A stretch of DNA of 64,000 nt from Rhizobium leucaenae USDA 9039. Lineage in GTDB: Bacteria > Pseudomonadota > Alphaproteobacteria > Rhizobiales > Rhizobiaceae. The notes beneath the pieces were generated by a model. The model ran no database searches. It was given only the letters and a program-made list of their open reading frames with translations, and was not told the DNA's origin. The DNA is taken from NCBI RefSeq assembly GCF_000426285.1, contig NZ_AUFB01000007.1, positions 1 through 64,000 on the forward strand, in the 5' to 3' direction. Position numbers and translations under genes: made by a program. Below are positions 17,187 through 26,025 of the stretch, piece by piece (the stretch's first letter is position 1; each line of letters begins with the position of its first letter).

Positions 17187-17921
17187 ATGGCGCGCACGGC
17201 AGATGGAACAAGGCTGAACAGGCTTGAAGAGCTGAAAGGGCTGCTTCGCGAACGCGAGCATGCGACCGCTGCCGAGCTTGCGGCCGAGATGGGCGTCAGC
17301 CTGCGCACCCTCAATCGCGACATTGCGCTATTGCGCCAGAACGGCCTGCCGATCGATGCAGACCGCGGCCGTGGCGGCGGCATGCAATTGCACCGTAGCT
17401 GGTCGCTCGGCAGGCTGCATCTCGATCATCTCGAAACCATCGATCTGCTGCTCAGCATCACCATCGCCGAAAAAGTCGGCTCGCCCTTGCTGTTGCAGCA
17501 TCTCACATCGATCAAGCGCAAGGTCTCCGCCACCTTCGCTGAAGGCTATCAGGGCCGCATCCGAGACCTGCGGCGCCGGATTATCGTCGGCGCGCCGGCA
17601 ACGCTCAACGTCGTCAACAGCTATGTGCCGCCAAGCCGAGCCAATCTTGCGCTGATATCGCAAGCCTTCTTCGAACAGCGGCAGGTGATCATCGACTACG
17701 AGGCTGGCGACGGCGTTGTCACCAGCCGCCGAATCGAGCCGCAGTTCCTCTATTTCAATGCGCCGGTCTGGTATCTCATCACCTGGGATCACCTGCGTGA
17801 CGACATCAGAACTTTCCGCGTCGACCGCATCCGCTCTGCCGAACTCCAGCAGACAACCTTTCGCATCGGCGACCCGAAGATCTACATCGCCGCCGCCGAC
17901 CGAAGCGCCTCTCTGCTCTAG
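17187..17921 (+). CDS. YafY-type HTH/WYL-domain transcriptional regulator
   Basis: The product is 244 residues. A DeoR-type helix-turn-helix (ATAAELAAEMGVSLRTLNRDIALLRQ) spans about residues 25-55 and is followed by a central linker and a WYL-type ligand domain with APVWYLITWDHLRDDIRTFRVDRI near 190-215. WYL proteins sense small ligands or nucleic acid and control nearby genes. It is divergent from the small monooxygenase-like gene at 16796-17113 with 73 bases between starts, so mutual regulation is likely. It ends immediately against convergent cobO. Confidence 0.87.
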   Translation: MARTADGTRLNRLEELKGLLREREHATAAELAAEMGVSLRTLNRDIALLRQNGLPIDADRGRGGGMQLHRSWSLGRLHLDHLETIDLLLSITIAEKVGSPLLLQHLTSIKRKVSATFAEGYQGRIRDLRRRIIVGAPATLNVVNSYVPPSRANLALISQAFFEQRQVIIDYEAGDGVVTSRRIEPQFLYFNAPVWYLITWDHLRDDIRTFRVDRIRSAELQQTTFRIGDPKIYIAAADRSASLL

Positions 17922-18566
17922 TCAGAATTCGACGCCCGGCTGTCCCTTGATGCCGGAGCGGAACGGATGCTTGATCAGCTCCATCTCGGTGACAAGATCG
18001 GCAATCTCGATCAATTCTTCCTTGGCGTTACGGCCGGTCAAGACAACATGCGTCATGTACGGCTTTTCGGTTTTCAGGAAGTCGAGGACGTCATTGATAT
18101 CGAGATAATCATAGCGGAGCGCAATGTTGATCTCGTCGAGAAGCACCATCGAGTTACGTTCGTCGCGGATCAACTCCTTGGCCTTCTCCCAGGCAGCGCT
18201 GGCGGCAGCCACGTCACGGGCACGATCTTGCGTCTCCCAGGTGAACCCCTCGCCCATGGTGTGAAACTGGCAGATATCGGAGAAATGCTTTTCGATGAGA
18301 TCGCGCTCGCCGGTCCACATCGCGCCCTTGATGAACTGCACCACCGCACACGGCTTCCCATGGGCGATGTGACGGAAAATCATCCCGAAGGCGGCCGACG
18401 ACTTGCCCTTGCCCTTGCCGGTATGGACGATGATCAGCCCCTTCTCGTCCGTTTTCTTCGACATGATCTTGTCACGCGCGACCTTCTTCTTGGCCATTTT
18501 CTCCGCATGACGGGCTTCATCGTTCTTCGGTGCTTCAGTGCCCGTTTCGGTCGTCTCTTCGCTCAT
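17922..18566 (-). CDS. cobO: Cob(I)yrinic acid a,c-diamide adenosyltransferase CobO
   Basis: The product is 214 residues of the BtuR/CobO/CobA ATP:corrinoid adenosyltransferase family, which adds the upper 5'-deoxyadenosyl ligand to reduced corrinoid. The variant P-loop HTGKGKGKSSAAFG is near residue 50, followed by VVQFIKGAMWTGER and the VLLDEINIALRYDYL block. The first 45 residues are charged and low in complexity. The start at 18566 has a GGGAGG ribosome site and overlaps the stop of the upstream cupin gene by 4 bases. Confidence 0.92.
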   Translation of the reverse strand: MSEETTETGTEAPKNDEARHAEKMAKKKVARDKIMSKKTDEKGLIIVHTGKGKGKSSAAFGMIFRHIAHGKPCAVVQFIKGAMWTGERDLIEKHFSDICQFHTMGEGFTWETQDRARDVAAASAAWEKAKELIRDERNSMVLLDEINIALRYDYLDINDVLDFLKTEKPYMTHVVLTGRNAKEELIEIADLVTEMELIKHPFRSGIKGQPGVEF

Positions 18567-19162
18567 TCGGTCCTCCCTGGAATTGTCGATTTCTGCGCCA
18601 GTGGTCCGCCTCGCCAAAGGTAAAGCGCCACCAGCGGTGTTTCCTCGGTTCGCATGGCATGGCGAATATCCGAGGGATGATGAATGATTTCGCCCGTCCA
18701 GCGCGGCAGGAAGGCTTGGCTGTCCTTGCTCCACAGCGAACCGTCGGTCAGCGGAATATAGATTTCCTCGGCGATATGATGGTGATCCGGATAATGCACA
18801 TCCGATCCGAGCAGCAGAAAGCCGCCGGCCATGTCATTGCTGACAAAGTGGCCGCGCGTCCCAAAAAGCTCGACCCAGCCATATCTCTGCAGAAAATCGG
18901 CGCCGAAGTTGGCAATGCTGTAGGTCTGCGCCCAGTGCAATCCGCTTGCCGCACCCGCAAGGCTGGAAAACAGCTCACCTTCTGCGGCGTCGGCTGGCCG
19001 GCGGACTAAATTCAGATAATCTACGACCGGCAGACTGTGCGCCGCAAGCGGCCGCTCCTCCATCCGCCAATCAAAACCTTCGACGAAACGCTTCAATAGC
19101 GGATCGCTCCGCGAAGCGACGTAGCGATGGAAAACCTTGAGAAGATCGTCGACCGCGCTCAA
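18563..19162 (-). CDS. Cupin protein resembling DMSP lyase (DddL/DddQ type)
   Basis: The product is 199 residues. A C-terminal cupin core has a metal-binding pattern, HHHIAEEIYIPL (His, His, Glu, Tyr) near residue 125 and a later His in HHPSDIRHAMRT. This arrangement is the one found in DddQ/DddL-type dimethylsulfoniopropionate lyases and their relatives. The gene is packed between cobN and cobO with 4-base overlaps on both sides, so it is made with the cobalamin enzymes. Its substrate is unknown, and a role in corrinoid synthesis is possible but unproven. Confidence 0.75.
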   Translation of the reverse strand: MSAVDDLLKVFHRYVASRSDPLLKRFVEGFDWRMEERPLAAHSLPVVDYLNLVRRPADAAEGELFSSLAGAASGLHWAQTYSIANFGADFLQRYGWVELFGTRGHFVSNDMAGGFLLLGSDVHYPDHHHIAEEIYIPLTDGSLWSKDSQAFLPRWTGEIIHHPSDIRHAMRTEETPLVALYLWRGGPLAQKSTIPGRTE

Positions 19163-22100
19163 GCGACGATCTCTTTATCGCCGGTCAAAGTCTCCAGATC
19201 GAACCGCGCCGAATTGCTGCGTGGCGTCCAGAGCCGCCGATCGATCGCTTCGAGCAGACGTTCTTTCATCTCCTGCAAAGCGGCCGGATTCTTCTCCGCC
19301 ATGAAATCGCGCACCGTGGGATCGACGACAAAAGCCTGATAGACCGCCTCGAAATGATGATTGCGCACGGCGCCTGTCGTCGCCGCGAAGGCAAAGAGGT
19401 AGTCGACCGTGGCTGCTATTTCAAAGGCGCCCTTATAGCCATGGCGCATGACGCCATCGATCCACTTCGGATTGACGACGCGGCCGCGCACGACACGGCC
19501 GATCTCCTCTTCCAGCGAGCGGATGACCGGCTTTTCCGGTCGGGAATGGTCGTTGTGATAGATCGACGGACGAGCGCCCGCGAGCTGCTCCGCTGCAGCC
19601 GCCATCCCGCCTTCAAATTGATAGTAATCGTCGCTGTCCAGCAGGTCGTGCTCTCGATTATCCTGATTCTGCACGACCGCTTGAATCGAACGTAGCCGCT
19701 CCTCGAACACGCCGCGTTCGGCTTTCCCGTCCTCGCCTGCGCCATAGGCGTAGCTGCCCCAGACGAGATAGGCCTCCGCCAGATCGGCGCGCCTCTCCCA
19801 ACCCTTTTCGTCGATCAGCGCCTGCAATCCCGCTCCATAGGCCCCGGGCTTCGAACCGAAGACGCGGTAACCGGCCCGCCGGCTCGCCGATGTCTCATCC
19901 AGCCCAGCGGCTTCCAGCCGCGCAATCTCGCCGCGCATACGGGCCGCAATGGGATTGTCAGTGGTATCTTCATCCAACGCCCCAACCGCGCGGACCGCTT
20001 TGTCGAACAGCGCAATCTGCTCTGGAAAAGCATCGCGAAAGAAGCCGGAAATGCGCAGCGTCACATCGACACGCGGCCGCCCGAGCTTTGCCGGCGCGAT
20101 AATTTCATAGCCGGTAACCCGCCGCGAGGTCATGTCCCAGACCGGCTTGACACCGATCAAGGCTAGCGCCTGGGCAATATCGTCGCCGCCGGTGCGCATA
20201 TTCGACGTGCCCCAGGCCGTCAGCCCGAAGGAAACCGGCCACTCACCGTGATCCTGCACATAGCGGCGCATCAGCAGCTCGGCCGATTTCTTGCCCAGCT
20301 CATAGGCTGCCGGCGTCGGGACGGCGCGGCTGTCGACGGAATAGAAATTCCGACCCGTCGGCAAGACATCCGGCCTGCCGCGCGTCGGCGCGCCCGATGG
20401 ACCTGGTGGCACGAACCGGCCGTCGAGGCCCTTCATAAGAGCAGCAATTTCGGCGTCGCCACAGGCAAGTATCGAAGGCTTGAGCCGAGATTCGATTTCG
20501 GCGAGGACGGTGTGGGTTTGTGGCCAGTCTTCGGGACATGCGATTTCGCCGGCGACGAAGCTCGTAGCCAGGAGTTCGATACGCTCGACCGTATCGCCCT
20601 GGGTGCGCCAGGGAGCGTCGGAAATGTCGGCGAGAATATCGGGGCGCGGGCCGGTCCATGCTGCGGCCATATCGCGATCCAAAGGATCGAACGGTACATG
20701 CGGAGAGATACCCCCCTCTGTCAGCTTCGCTGACATCTCCCCCAGGGGGGAAATTGATGGGAGTATGCCGCTCTGCTCGCCCAAAACATCACGCATAGCG
20801 TCAACAGCTTCGATGTTTGTTTGATACGACGGGATGCTGCAGGTTAACCCTTGTGGGGGAGATGTCGCGAAAGCGACCGAGGGGGGGTGGGGGCAAACGG
20901 CAAACTCGGATGATAATGTGAGTCCTGCATCCCGCGCGATCGCCCGCTGCAAACTCTGATCGCCACCCTCGCCCAAGCCACGCGGTACACGCGCCAGCGC
21001 CACCGTCAAATCCGTCAGCAGCCGTCCGGATGGCGAGACACCGAAGATGTGCAGCCCGTCCCGGATCTGCATTTCCTTGAGGTCGCAGAGATAGGCATCG
21101 AGCTTCTTCAACGCCTCATCCTCGCCCTCGCCCTTGGCAATACCGGCGTCCTGATCGAGGCCGATATCGGTGACCAGATCGAGAATTTGTTTGCGCAGCA
21201 GCCGAATGCGTCGGGGATCGCCGCCGGAGGCCTCGTAATATTCGTCCACCAACGCTTCGAGGTCTTTGAGCGGGCCGTAGCTTTCGGCGCGGGTCAAAGG
21301 CGGGGTCAGGTGGTCGATGATCACGGCGCTCGTGCGGCGCTTGGCCTGCGTGCCCTCGCCGGGGTCGTTGACGATGAAGGGATAGAGATGTGGCAACGGC
21401 CCGAGGATCGCTTCGGGATAGCAGGTTTCCGACAGCGCCAGGGCCTTGCCCGGCAACCATTCGAGATTGCCGTGCTTACCCATATGGATGACGGCATGCG
21501 CGCCGAAGGACTGACGCAGGAAGGCATAGAAAGCGAGATAGCCATGCGGCGGCACAAGATCCGGCGAATGATAGCTTTCCTTCGGATCGATGTTGTAGCC
21601 GCGCGCGGGCTGGATGCCGACTAGCACGTCGCCGAAGCAGGTGAAGGGCAGTGCAAAGGCACCCTCGCGAACATAGGGATCGCTCTCCGGATCGCCCCAA
21701 CGTACAGCGATCTCTTCCTGAATCTGAATGGGAAGAGACGAGAAGAAATCCTTGTATTCCCTTATGGAAAGCGCCTCGCGCACGATCCTCCCGTCATGAC
21801 CGGAATTGGTCGGGCCATTCATCAGGTGCCGCATCAGCGCGTCGCCATCGGCAGGCAGGTCGGCAACCGGATAACCCGCCGTTTGCATCGCTTTCAGCAC
21901 TTCCATCGTGCCCGCCGGCGTATCGAGCCCGACGCCATTGCCGAGCCGTCCGTCGCGGTTCGGATAATTGGCCATGACAAGCGCCACGCGCCGGTCTTGC
22001 GGCTGCGTTTTGCGCAGACGCGCCCAATTGGCGGCCAATCGGGCGGTGTACCGCATGCGGTCCGCTGCCGGCTCGCTCGCAACGATATTGGCCTCGACAC

Positions 22101-23283
22101 GATCATCATAACGTGCCGCCGCCTTGAACGAGACGGCGCGGGCAAGCACGCGCCCATCCACCTCCGGCAGCGCGACATTCATGCCGAGATCGCGCGCCGA
22201 TAGCCCTTGTGATGACGTTTCCCAAGCTTCTCTGGAGGATGCGGAGAAGATCGCCTGCAGCACAACGGCGTCGCTCGCCTCCAACACGGTTGGCTGGCGA
22301 TCCGCACCCGGCGCCGAAACGGCAAAACCGGTGGTGTTGATGACAACATCCGGCTTCAGCTCGGCAAAAACGCTTTCGAGAATGCCGACTGAAACGGGAT
22401 CCTTGAGACTATAGGCAAACACCGGCAGCGGCCGCATGCCCTCGGCAACAAGAGCCTCGATCATGGCTTCGACCGGCTTGGTTTCACCGCTCTGAACAAG
22501 CGCACGGTAGAAAGAAATGGCGACGGTCGGAGCGTCGAGTCCCGCTATCTCCGAACCCGTGATCGCCCGCTCACCCGGCGCTATCGCGCCACCCTCTCCC
22601 CGCTGGGGCGAGGGTGAGGATGCCGCACTCTCTATTTTCCCCTTCTCCCCTCGGGGAGAAGGTGCCCGAAGGGCGGATGAGGGGGCGCCTCCGCACGGCT
22701 CGGAAAACGTCCTCCACTCCTCGACCCCGATCACACCCCTGCGTGGCCACCAGATTCCCGCTTTCATCAACGGAGCTGCCGGCGCCGGCTTCTCGGCGCC
22801 CGATAGCATCGCCCCGGCATAACCGAGAAAGTCACGCGAATTGGCGTCGCCGCCTTCGATCAGATAGGACCACAGCGCATTGAGATCCTCGAGCGCGACA
22901 TTGGAAAACGGCGTCAGCCCCGGATCGGGCTTCGAATCCCCCGGCAAAACGGCGATGAAAGCGCCGTTGCGAACGGCGCTGGCATGCAGCGCCTCCAGTG
23001 CATAATGAAAATAACTGGCACCGCCAAGTGCCCGCACGATGATCAGCTTCGCATGCCGCGCCGTCCGTTCGATATAAGTGTCGACGGACATAGGATGCTT
23101 GAGGCTCATCAGGCTTGCGAGCCGCAAGGAATGTGCGGCTCCCCCCTGCCCATAGGCAGCGGCTATCGCCGCAAGCTCGGTATCGGCGGCCGACAGAAAC
23201 AGGATATCGCCCGGCGACTGACCGAGATCAATCGCCTCCTCGCCGTCGCTGATCGTTCCTTTTTGAGCTAGAAGGAGATGCAT
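19159..23283 (-). CDS. cobN: Cobaltochelatase large subunit CobN (with in-frame repeat insertions)
   Basis: The product is 1374 residues and belongs to the CobN/BchH magnesium-cobalt chelatase family. With CobS and CobT it inserts cobalt into hydrogenobyrinic acid a,c-diamide using ATP. Conserved blocks include GVGLDTPAGTMEVLKAM, HMGKHGNLEWLPGKALALSE and WGTSNMRTGGDDIAQAL. It appears to be some 100 residues longer than usual. The excess matches two stretches coded by palindromic repeats, about residues 195-240 and 799-858, rich in Pro, Gly, Ser and Arg and unlike the flanking enzyme. Both keep the frame open. It overlaps the cupin gene downstream by 4 bases. Confidence 0.93.
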   Translation of the reverse strand: MHLLLAQKGTISDGEEAIDLGQSPGDILFLSAADTELAAIAAAYGQGGAAHSLRLASLMSLKHPMSVDTYIERTARHAKLIIVRALGGASYFHYALEALHASAVRNGAFIAVLPGDSKPDPGLTPFSNVALEDLNALWSYLIEGGDANSRDFLGYAGAMLSGAEKPAPAAPLMKAGIWWPRRGVIGVEEWRTFSEPCGGAPSSALRAPSPRGEKGKIESAASSPSPQRGEGGAIAPGERAITGSEIAGLDAPTVAISFYRALVQSGETKPVEAMIEALVAEGMRPLPVFAYSLKDPVSVGILESVFAELKPDVVINTTGFAVSAPGADRQPTVLEASDAVVLQAIFSASSREAWETSSQGLSARDLGMNVALPEVDGRVLARAVSFKAAARYDDRVEANIVASEPAADRMRYTARLAANWARLRKTQPQDRRVALVMANYPNRDGRLGNGVGLDTPAGTMEVLKAMQTAGYPVADLPADGDALMRHLMNGPTNSGHDGRIVREALSIREYKDFFSSLPIQIQEEIAVRWGDPESDPYVREGAFALPFTCFGDVLVGIQPARGYNIDPKESYHSPDLVPPHGYLAFYAFLRQSFGAHAVIHMGKHGNLEWLPGKALALSETCYPEAILGPLPHLYPFIVNDPGEGTQAKRRTSAVIIDHLTPPLTRAESYGPLKDLEALVDEYYEASGGDPRRIRLLRKQILDLVTDIGLDQDAGIAKGEGEDEALKKLDAYLCDLKEMQIRDGLHIFGVSPSGRLLTDLTVALARVPRGLGEGGDQSLQRAIARDAGLTLSSEFAVCPHPPSVAFATSPPQGLTCSIPSYQTNIEAVDAMRDVLGEQSGILPSISPLGEMSAKLTEGGISPHVPFDPLDRDMAAAWTGPRPDILADISDAPWRTQGDTVERIELLATSFVAGEIACPEDWPQTHTVLAEIESRLKPSILACGDAEIAALMKGLDGRFVPPGPSGAPTRGRPDVLPTGRNFYSVDSRAVPTPAAYELGKKSAELLMRRYVQDHGEWPVSFGLTAWGTSNMRTGGDDIAQALALIGVKPVWDMTSRRVTGYEIIAPAKLGRPRVDVTLRISGFFRDAFPEQIALFDKAVRAVGALDEDTTDNPIAARMRGEIARLEAAGLDETSASRRAGYRVFGSKPGAYGAGLQALIDEKGWERRADLAEAYLVWGSYAYGAGEDGKAERGVFEERLRSIQAVVQNQDNREHDLLDSDDYYQFEGGMAAAAEQLAGARPSIYHNDHSRPEKPVIRSLEEEIGRVVRGRVVNPKWIDGVMRHGYKGAFEIAATVDYLFAFAATTGAVRNHHFEAVYQAFVVDPTVRDFMAEKNPAALQEMKERLLEAIDRRLWTPRSNSARFDLETLTGDKEIVA
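20711..20888. repeat. Pair of inverted palindromic repeat elements inside cobN
   Basis: Two copies of one roughly 40-base element lie head to head at 20711-20753 and 20848-20888. Each has a C-rich arm, a small inner hairpin (GTCAGCTTCGCTGAC in the first, GTCGCGAAAGCGAC in the second) and an ATCTCCCCCA core, and the second is the reverse complement of the first. Together they form a mosaic about 180 bases long that is translated in frame as part of CobN. Confidence 0.75.
22592..22685. repeat. Palindromic repeat element inside cobN (second site)
   Basis: A CCCTCTCCCCGCTGGGGCGA block at 22592-22611 and a CTTCTCCCCTCGGGGAGAAG palindrome at 22641-22660, continuing into a GATGAGGGGG tail, match the style of repeat commonly scattered between genes in rhizobial genomes. 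Here they code for a Pro/Gly/Arg-rich stretch of CobN without a frameshift. Confidence 0.7.
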
Positions 23284-23307
23284 GCCGCCCCAATTCGTTT
23301 CGTTTAT

Positions 23308-23607
23308 TTAGGCCGCTTCGAGCGGCTTGATGGCTGCGAATACATCGCTCTTTTCCGCTTGCGCGATAGCGAGATCATAACCCGTCTGCATCGCCATCCA
23401 GAAATCCGGTGTCGTGCTGAAAAACCGCGCAAGCCGAAGCGCCGTATCCGGTGTTACTCCGGTCTCCTCCGATACCAGTCTCTCAATGCGTGTTCGGGGC
23501 ACGTTGAGATGTTTCGCCAGAGCACCAGCGCTCATCGCCAATGGCTTCAGATACTCTTCCCGCAGGATTTCACCGGGATGGATAGGCGGAAGTTTGGTCT
23601 CAGTCAT
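23308..23607 (-). CDS. higA: HigA-type antitoxin (XRE family)
   Basis: The product is 99 residues with the standard HigA/VapI opening LPPIHPGEILREEYLKPLAMS and a helix-turn-helix at about 25-60 (SAGALAKHLNVPRTRIERLV). HigA binds and neutralises the HigB ribonuclease and represses the pair's own promoter. It lies 11 bases downstream of the toxin gene, which is the higBA order. The pair sits between cobW and cobN on the same strand. Confidence 0.9.
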   Translation of the reverse strand: MTETKLPPIHPGEILREEYLKPLAMSAGALAKHLNVPRTRIERLVSEETGVTPDTALRLARFFSTTPDFWMAMQTGYDLAIAQAEKSDVFAAIKPLEAA

Positions 23608-23618
23608 GTTTCACTCCA

Positions 23619-23900
23619 TCAGTGGTAATCCACGATCTCGACATCACGCGGTCCAGCTTCGGTCCACAGGAAGCAGATGCGCCATTGGTCGTTGATTCTG
23701 ATCGAATGCTGGCCGGAGCGATCACCTTGCAAACGCTCCAGCCGGTTGCCGGGCGGCGATCGCAGGTCGTCCAGCACAACCGCATGGTTCAACATTGTCA
23801 GCTTGCGTTGCGCAGAACGAACAAGATCGGCGGGAAAGCCTTTCGGCACAGCACCCGAAGCAACTGTTTCGGCGAACTTCCCTTTGTATGAAGCGATCAC
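23619..23900 (-). CDS. higB: HigB-type toxin (RelE-like mRNA interferase)
   Basis: The product is about 93 residues. Typical HigB blocks are visible: [57 protein letters not shown]... and the final [25 protein letters not shown]. Such toxins cut mRNA on the ribosome. The GTG at 23900 matches the usual N-terminus; another GTG at 23921 would add seven residues. A palindromic operator candidate lies just upstream. Confidence 0.87.
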   Translation of the reverse strand: MIASYKGKFAETVASGAVPKGFPADLVRSAQRKLTMLNHAVVLDDLRSPPGNRLERLQGDRSGQHSIRINDQWRICFLWTEAGPRDVEIVDYH

Positions 23901-23932
23901 CGCTATCTCAATTCTCAGCACAACATAGACAA

Positions 23933-23951
23933 TGTATCATGATCCGATACA
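23933..23951. promoter_or_regulatory. Palindromic operator candidate of higBA
   Basis: TGTATC (23933-23938) and GATACA (23946-23951) form a perfect 6-base inverted repeat around a 7-base centre, about 32 bases upstream of the preferred higB start. The position and symmetry fit autorepression by HigA or the HigBA complex. Confidence 0.5.
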
Positions 23952-23954
23952 GAA

Positions 23955-25004
23955 TCAAACAAGCGACTCGATCGCCTTGCGCACGATCCCTTCATCCATC
24001 TCATGCAGCCCAATCACTACAAGCCGGGTCTGGCGCTCTTCGCCCGGCGTCCATGCCCGGTCGAAATAATGGTCGACGCGGCTGCCGACGGCCTGGATCT
24101 GCAGGCGCATCGGCTTGCCTGGCACATCGACGAAACCTTTGAGGCGCAGGATATCATGCTCGGCAATCACGCCCTTCAGCTTGTCGATAAAGGCAGCCGG
24201 ATCGGCGATCGGGCCGAGGTCGACGACGAAGCTGTCGAATTCATCGTGATCGTGCGGCGCGCCGTCCTCGTGCTCCAACTCGTGATGCGATTTGCGGTTG
24301 GCAATGTCGCCTTCGGTGCCGATGCCGAGGCCGAGGAGGATGGCGGCCGGAACGTCACCATTTTTCGCTTCGATGATCGTCGGCTTGCGGGCGGTGCGCG
24401 AGGCAACCTCGGTACGGACGCGGCCGAGGCCGGCGACGTCGATGAGGTCGGTCTTGTTGAGAACGATGAGATCGGCGCAGGTCAACTGATCTTCGAATAG
24501 CTCCTCGATCGGGCTTTCGTGATCGAGCGTTTCATCCTCGACACGGCGGGCCTCGACCGCATCGTGGTCATCGGCGAAACGGCCGGCGGCTACGGCGGCG
24601 CTGTCGACCACCGTGATGACGCCGTCGACGGTGACCTGGGTGCGGATATCCGGCCAGTTGAAAGCAGCGACCAGCGGCTGCGGCAGAGCAAGACCGGAGG
24701 TTTCGATGACGATATGGTCGGGACGCGCTTCACGCTCCAAAAGCTTGGTCATGGTCGGGATGAAATCATCCGCCACGGTGCAGCAGATGCAGCCATTGGT
24801 CAGCTCGATAATATCGTCCTCGGTGCAATTCTCGGCGCCGCAGCCCTTCAGCACGTCGCCGTCAACGCCGAGATCGCCGAACTCGTTGATGATCAAAGCA
24901 ATCTTCTTCCCGCCGGCATTCTGCAAGAGGTTGCGGATCATCGTCGTCTTGCCGGCGCCAAGGAAACCGGTGATGACGGTGGCGGGAATTTTTTCCTGGT
25001 TCAT
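23955..25004 (-). CDS. cobW: CobW-type metal-chaperone GTPase
   Basis: The product is 349 residues of the G3E GTPase family. The P-loop ITGFLGAGKTT is at residues 11-21, the metal-binding GCICC motif at 71-75, the NKTD nucleotide site further on, and a His/Asp/Glu-rich stretch (HHELEHEDGAPHDHDEFD) near 250, followed by the CobW C-terminal domain. CobW is thought to deliver cobalt to the CobNST chelatase. The start at 25004 lies 5 bases after the cobP stop, so cobP and cobW are co-transcribed from the riboswitch leader. Confidence 0.93.
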   Translation of the reverse strand: MNQEKIPATVITGFLGAGKTTMIRNLLQNAGGKKIALIINEFGDLGVDGDVLKGCGAENCTEDDIIELTNGCICCTVADDFIPTMTKLLEREARPDHIVIETSGLALPQPLVAAFNWPDIRTQVTVDGVITVVDSAAVAAGRFADDHDAVEARRVEDETLDHESPIEELFEDQLTCADLIVLNKTDLIDVAGLGRVRTEVASRTARKPTIIEAKNGDVPAAILLGLGIGTEGDIANRKSHHELEHEDGAPHDHDEFDSFVVDLGPIADPAAFIDKLKGVIAEHDILRLKGFVDVPGKPMRLQIQAVGSRVDHYFDRAWTPGEERQTRLVVIGLHEMDEGIVRKAIESLV

Positions 25005-25009
25005 GCGGA

Positions 25010-25537
25010 TCAACCCTTCATTTTCAGCGGCAGCCCTGCCGCGACAAAATAGACTTCGGCGCTCGCCGCCGCGATCATCTGGTGCAACCGGCCGGCATGA
25101 TCGCGGAATTCGCGCGCCATACGATTTTCGGGCACGATGCCGAGCCCGACCTCGTTGGAAACGAGGACAAGACGCGACTTTGCGCCCGGTAAAAATTCGG
25201 TGAGAGCGGAAAATTCCGCCGCAATATTGCGCTCGGCCATCATCAGATTGGTGACCCAAAGCGTCAGGCAGTCTACGAGAACAGCGCGGCCCTCGCCGTC
25301 GATCGCCGCCAGCCGGGCGGTCAGATCGAGCGGCTCCTCATGCGTCGTCCAGAGAATGTCACCCCGATCGGCGCGATGCTGAGCGATGCGATTGCGCATT
25401 TCATCGTCCCAAGCCTGGCCCGTCGCCACGTAGTGACGATCGAGGCCAGTGTCCGAGACGAGCGATTCGGCGAATCGGGATTTGCCAGAGCGTGCGCCGC
25501 CGAGAACGAAGACGGCCTGGGAAGACGGGGATGTCAT
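25010..25537 (-). CDS. cobP: Bifunctional adenosylcobinamide kinase / cobinamide-phosphate guanylyltransferase CobP
   Basis: The product is 175 residues of the CobU/CobP family. The P-loop [15 protein letters not shown] is at about 10-24, the guanylylated His region follows at [20 protein letters not shown], and [14 protein letters not shown] and [21 protein letters not shown] complete the pattern. It phosphorylates adenosylcobinamide and adds GMP before the lower ligand is attached. It is the first gene after the cobalamin riboswitch. Confidence 0.94.
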   Translation of the reverse strand: MTSPSSQAVFVLGGARSGKSRFAESLVSDTGLDRHYVATGQAWDDEMRNRIAQHRADRGDILWTTHEEPLDLTARLAAIDGEGRAVLVDCLTLWVTNLMMAERNIAAEFSALTEFLPGAKSRLVLVSNEVGLGIVPENRMAREFRDHAGRLHQMIAAASAEVYFVAAGLPLKMKG

Positions 25538-25654
25538 GAACTATCCCCGTTCCGAAAGCAGGCGACTGCACGCCAAAAACTCATTTCGCGCCATGACAAC
25601 CTCCGTGCTGGCAGCCGAGACATCCGTCCCTGGGGTGGGCCTTGCGCCCGGCAC

Positions 25655-26025
25655 GTATGGCAGGTCTCCTGGCTCGCGGATAAGGCGCAGCTAGCGGGGG
25701 CGGACCGAAACCGGTCGCCTCCGCTCCTGCACCAGCAAGTCTCTCTCGCCTTCCCGGCAAACATCATGAAAAAGCGGACGATTCGTAGATTTAGAGGCGT
25801 CCAGCCCTGGTTGATCATGATGCCACGCCAGTGGCTTTTCCGGCTTGAAGCTGCTTTCACCTGCCCGCACCATGCGGACGATCAGCGAAACGCCCTCAAA
25901 CCGGATGAAAGACCCTGACCGCTCTACAGTCGCGGGGTCGGCTGTGATGAGAACGCCCGAGTTGGGTCCGCTCCTTCACATTCCCTTTTCATCCCATGCG
26001 ACAGATCGCCGCTCGGGAACCATTC
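25655..26025 (-). promoter_or_regulatory. Cobalamin (AdoCbl) riboswitch upstream of cobP
   Basis: Read on the minus strand, the expected conserved elements appear in order: GGTTCCCGAGC (near 26020), AAAAGGGAA (near 25985), CCGACCCCGCGACTGT with CGG after it (near 25945), AGCCACTGG (near 25830), CCGGGAAGGCG (near 25755) and the B12 box CGAGCCAGGAGACCTGCC (25659-25676). The core is longer than usual because roughly 100 bases separate the ACTGT and CCACTG blocks. Binding of adenosylcobalamin would repress cobP and the genes behind it (cobW, cobN, cupin, cobO). Confidence 0.9.

Noticed and set aside
25691..25873. Minus-strand 60-codon frame within the riboswitch region
   Set aside because: It covers the conserved riboswitch core; the RNA pattern explains the sequence better than a protein.
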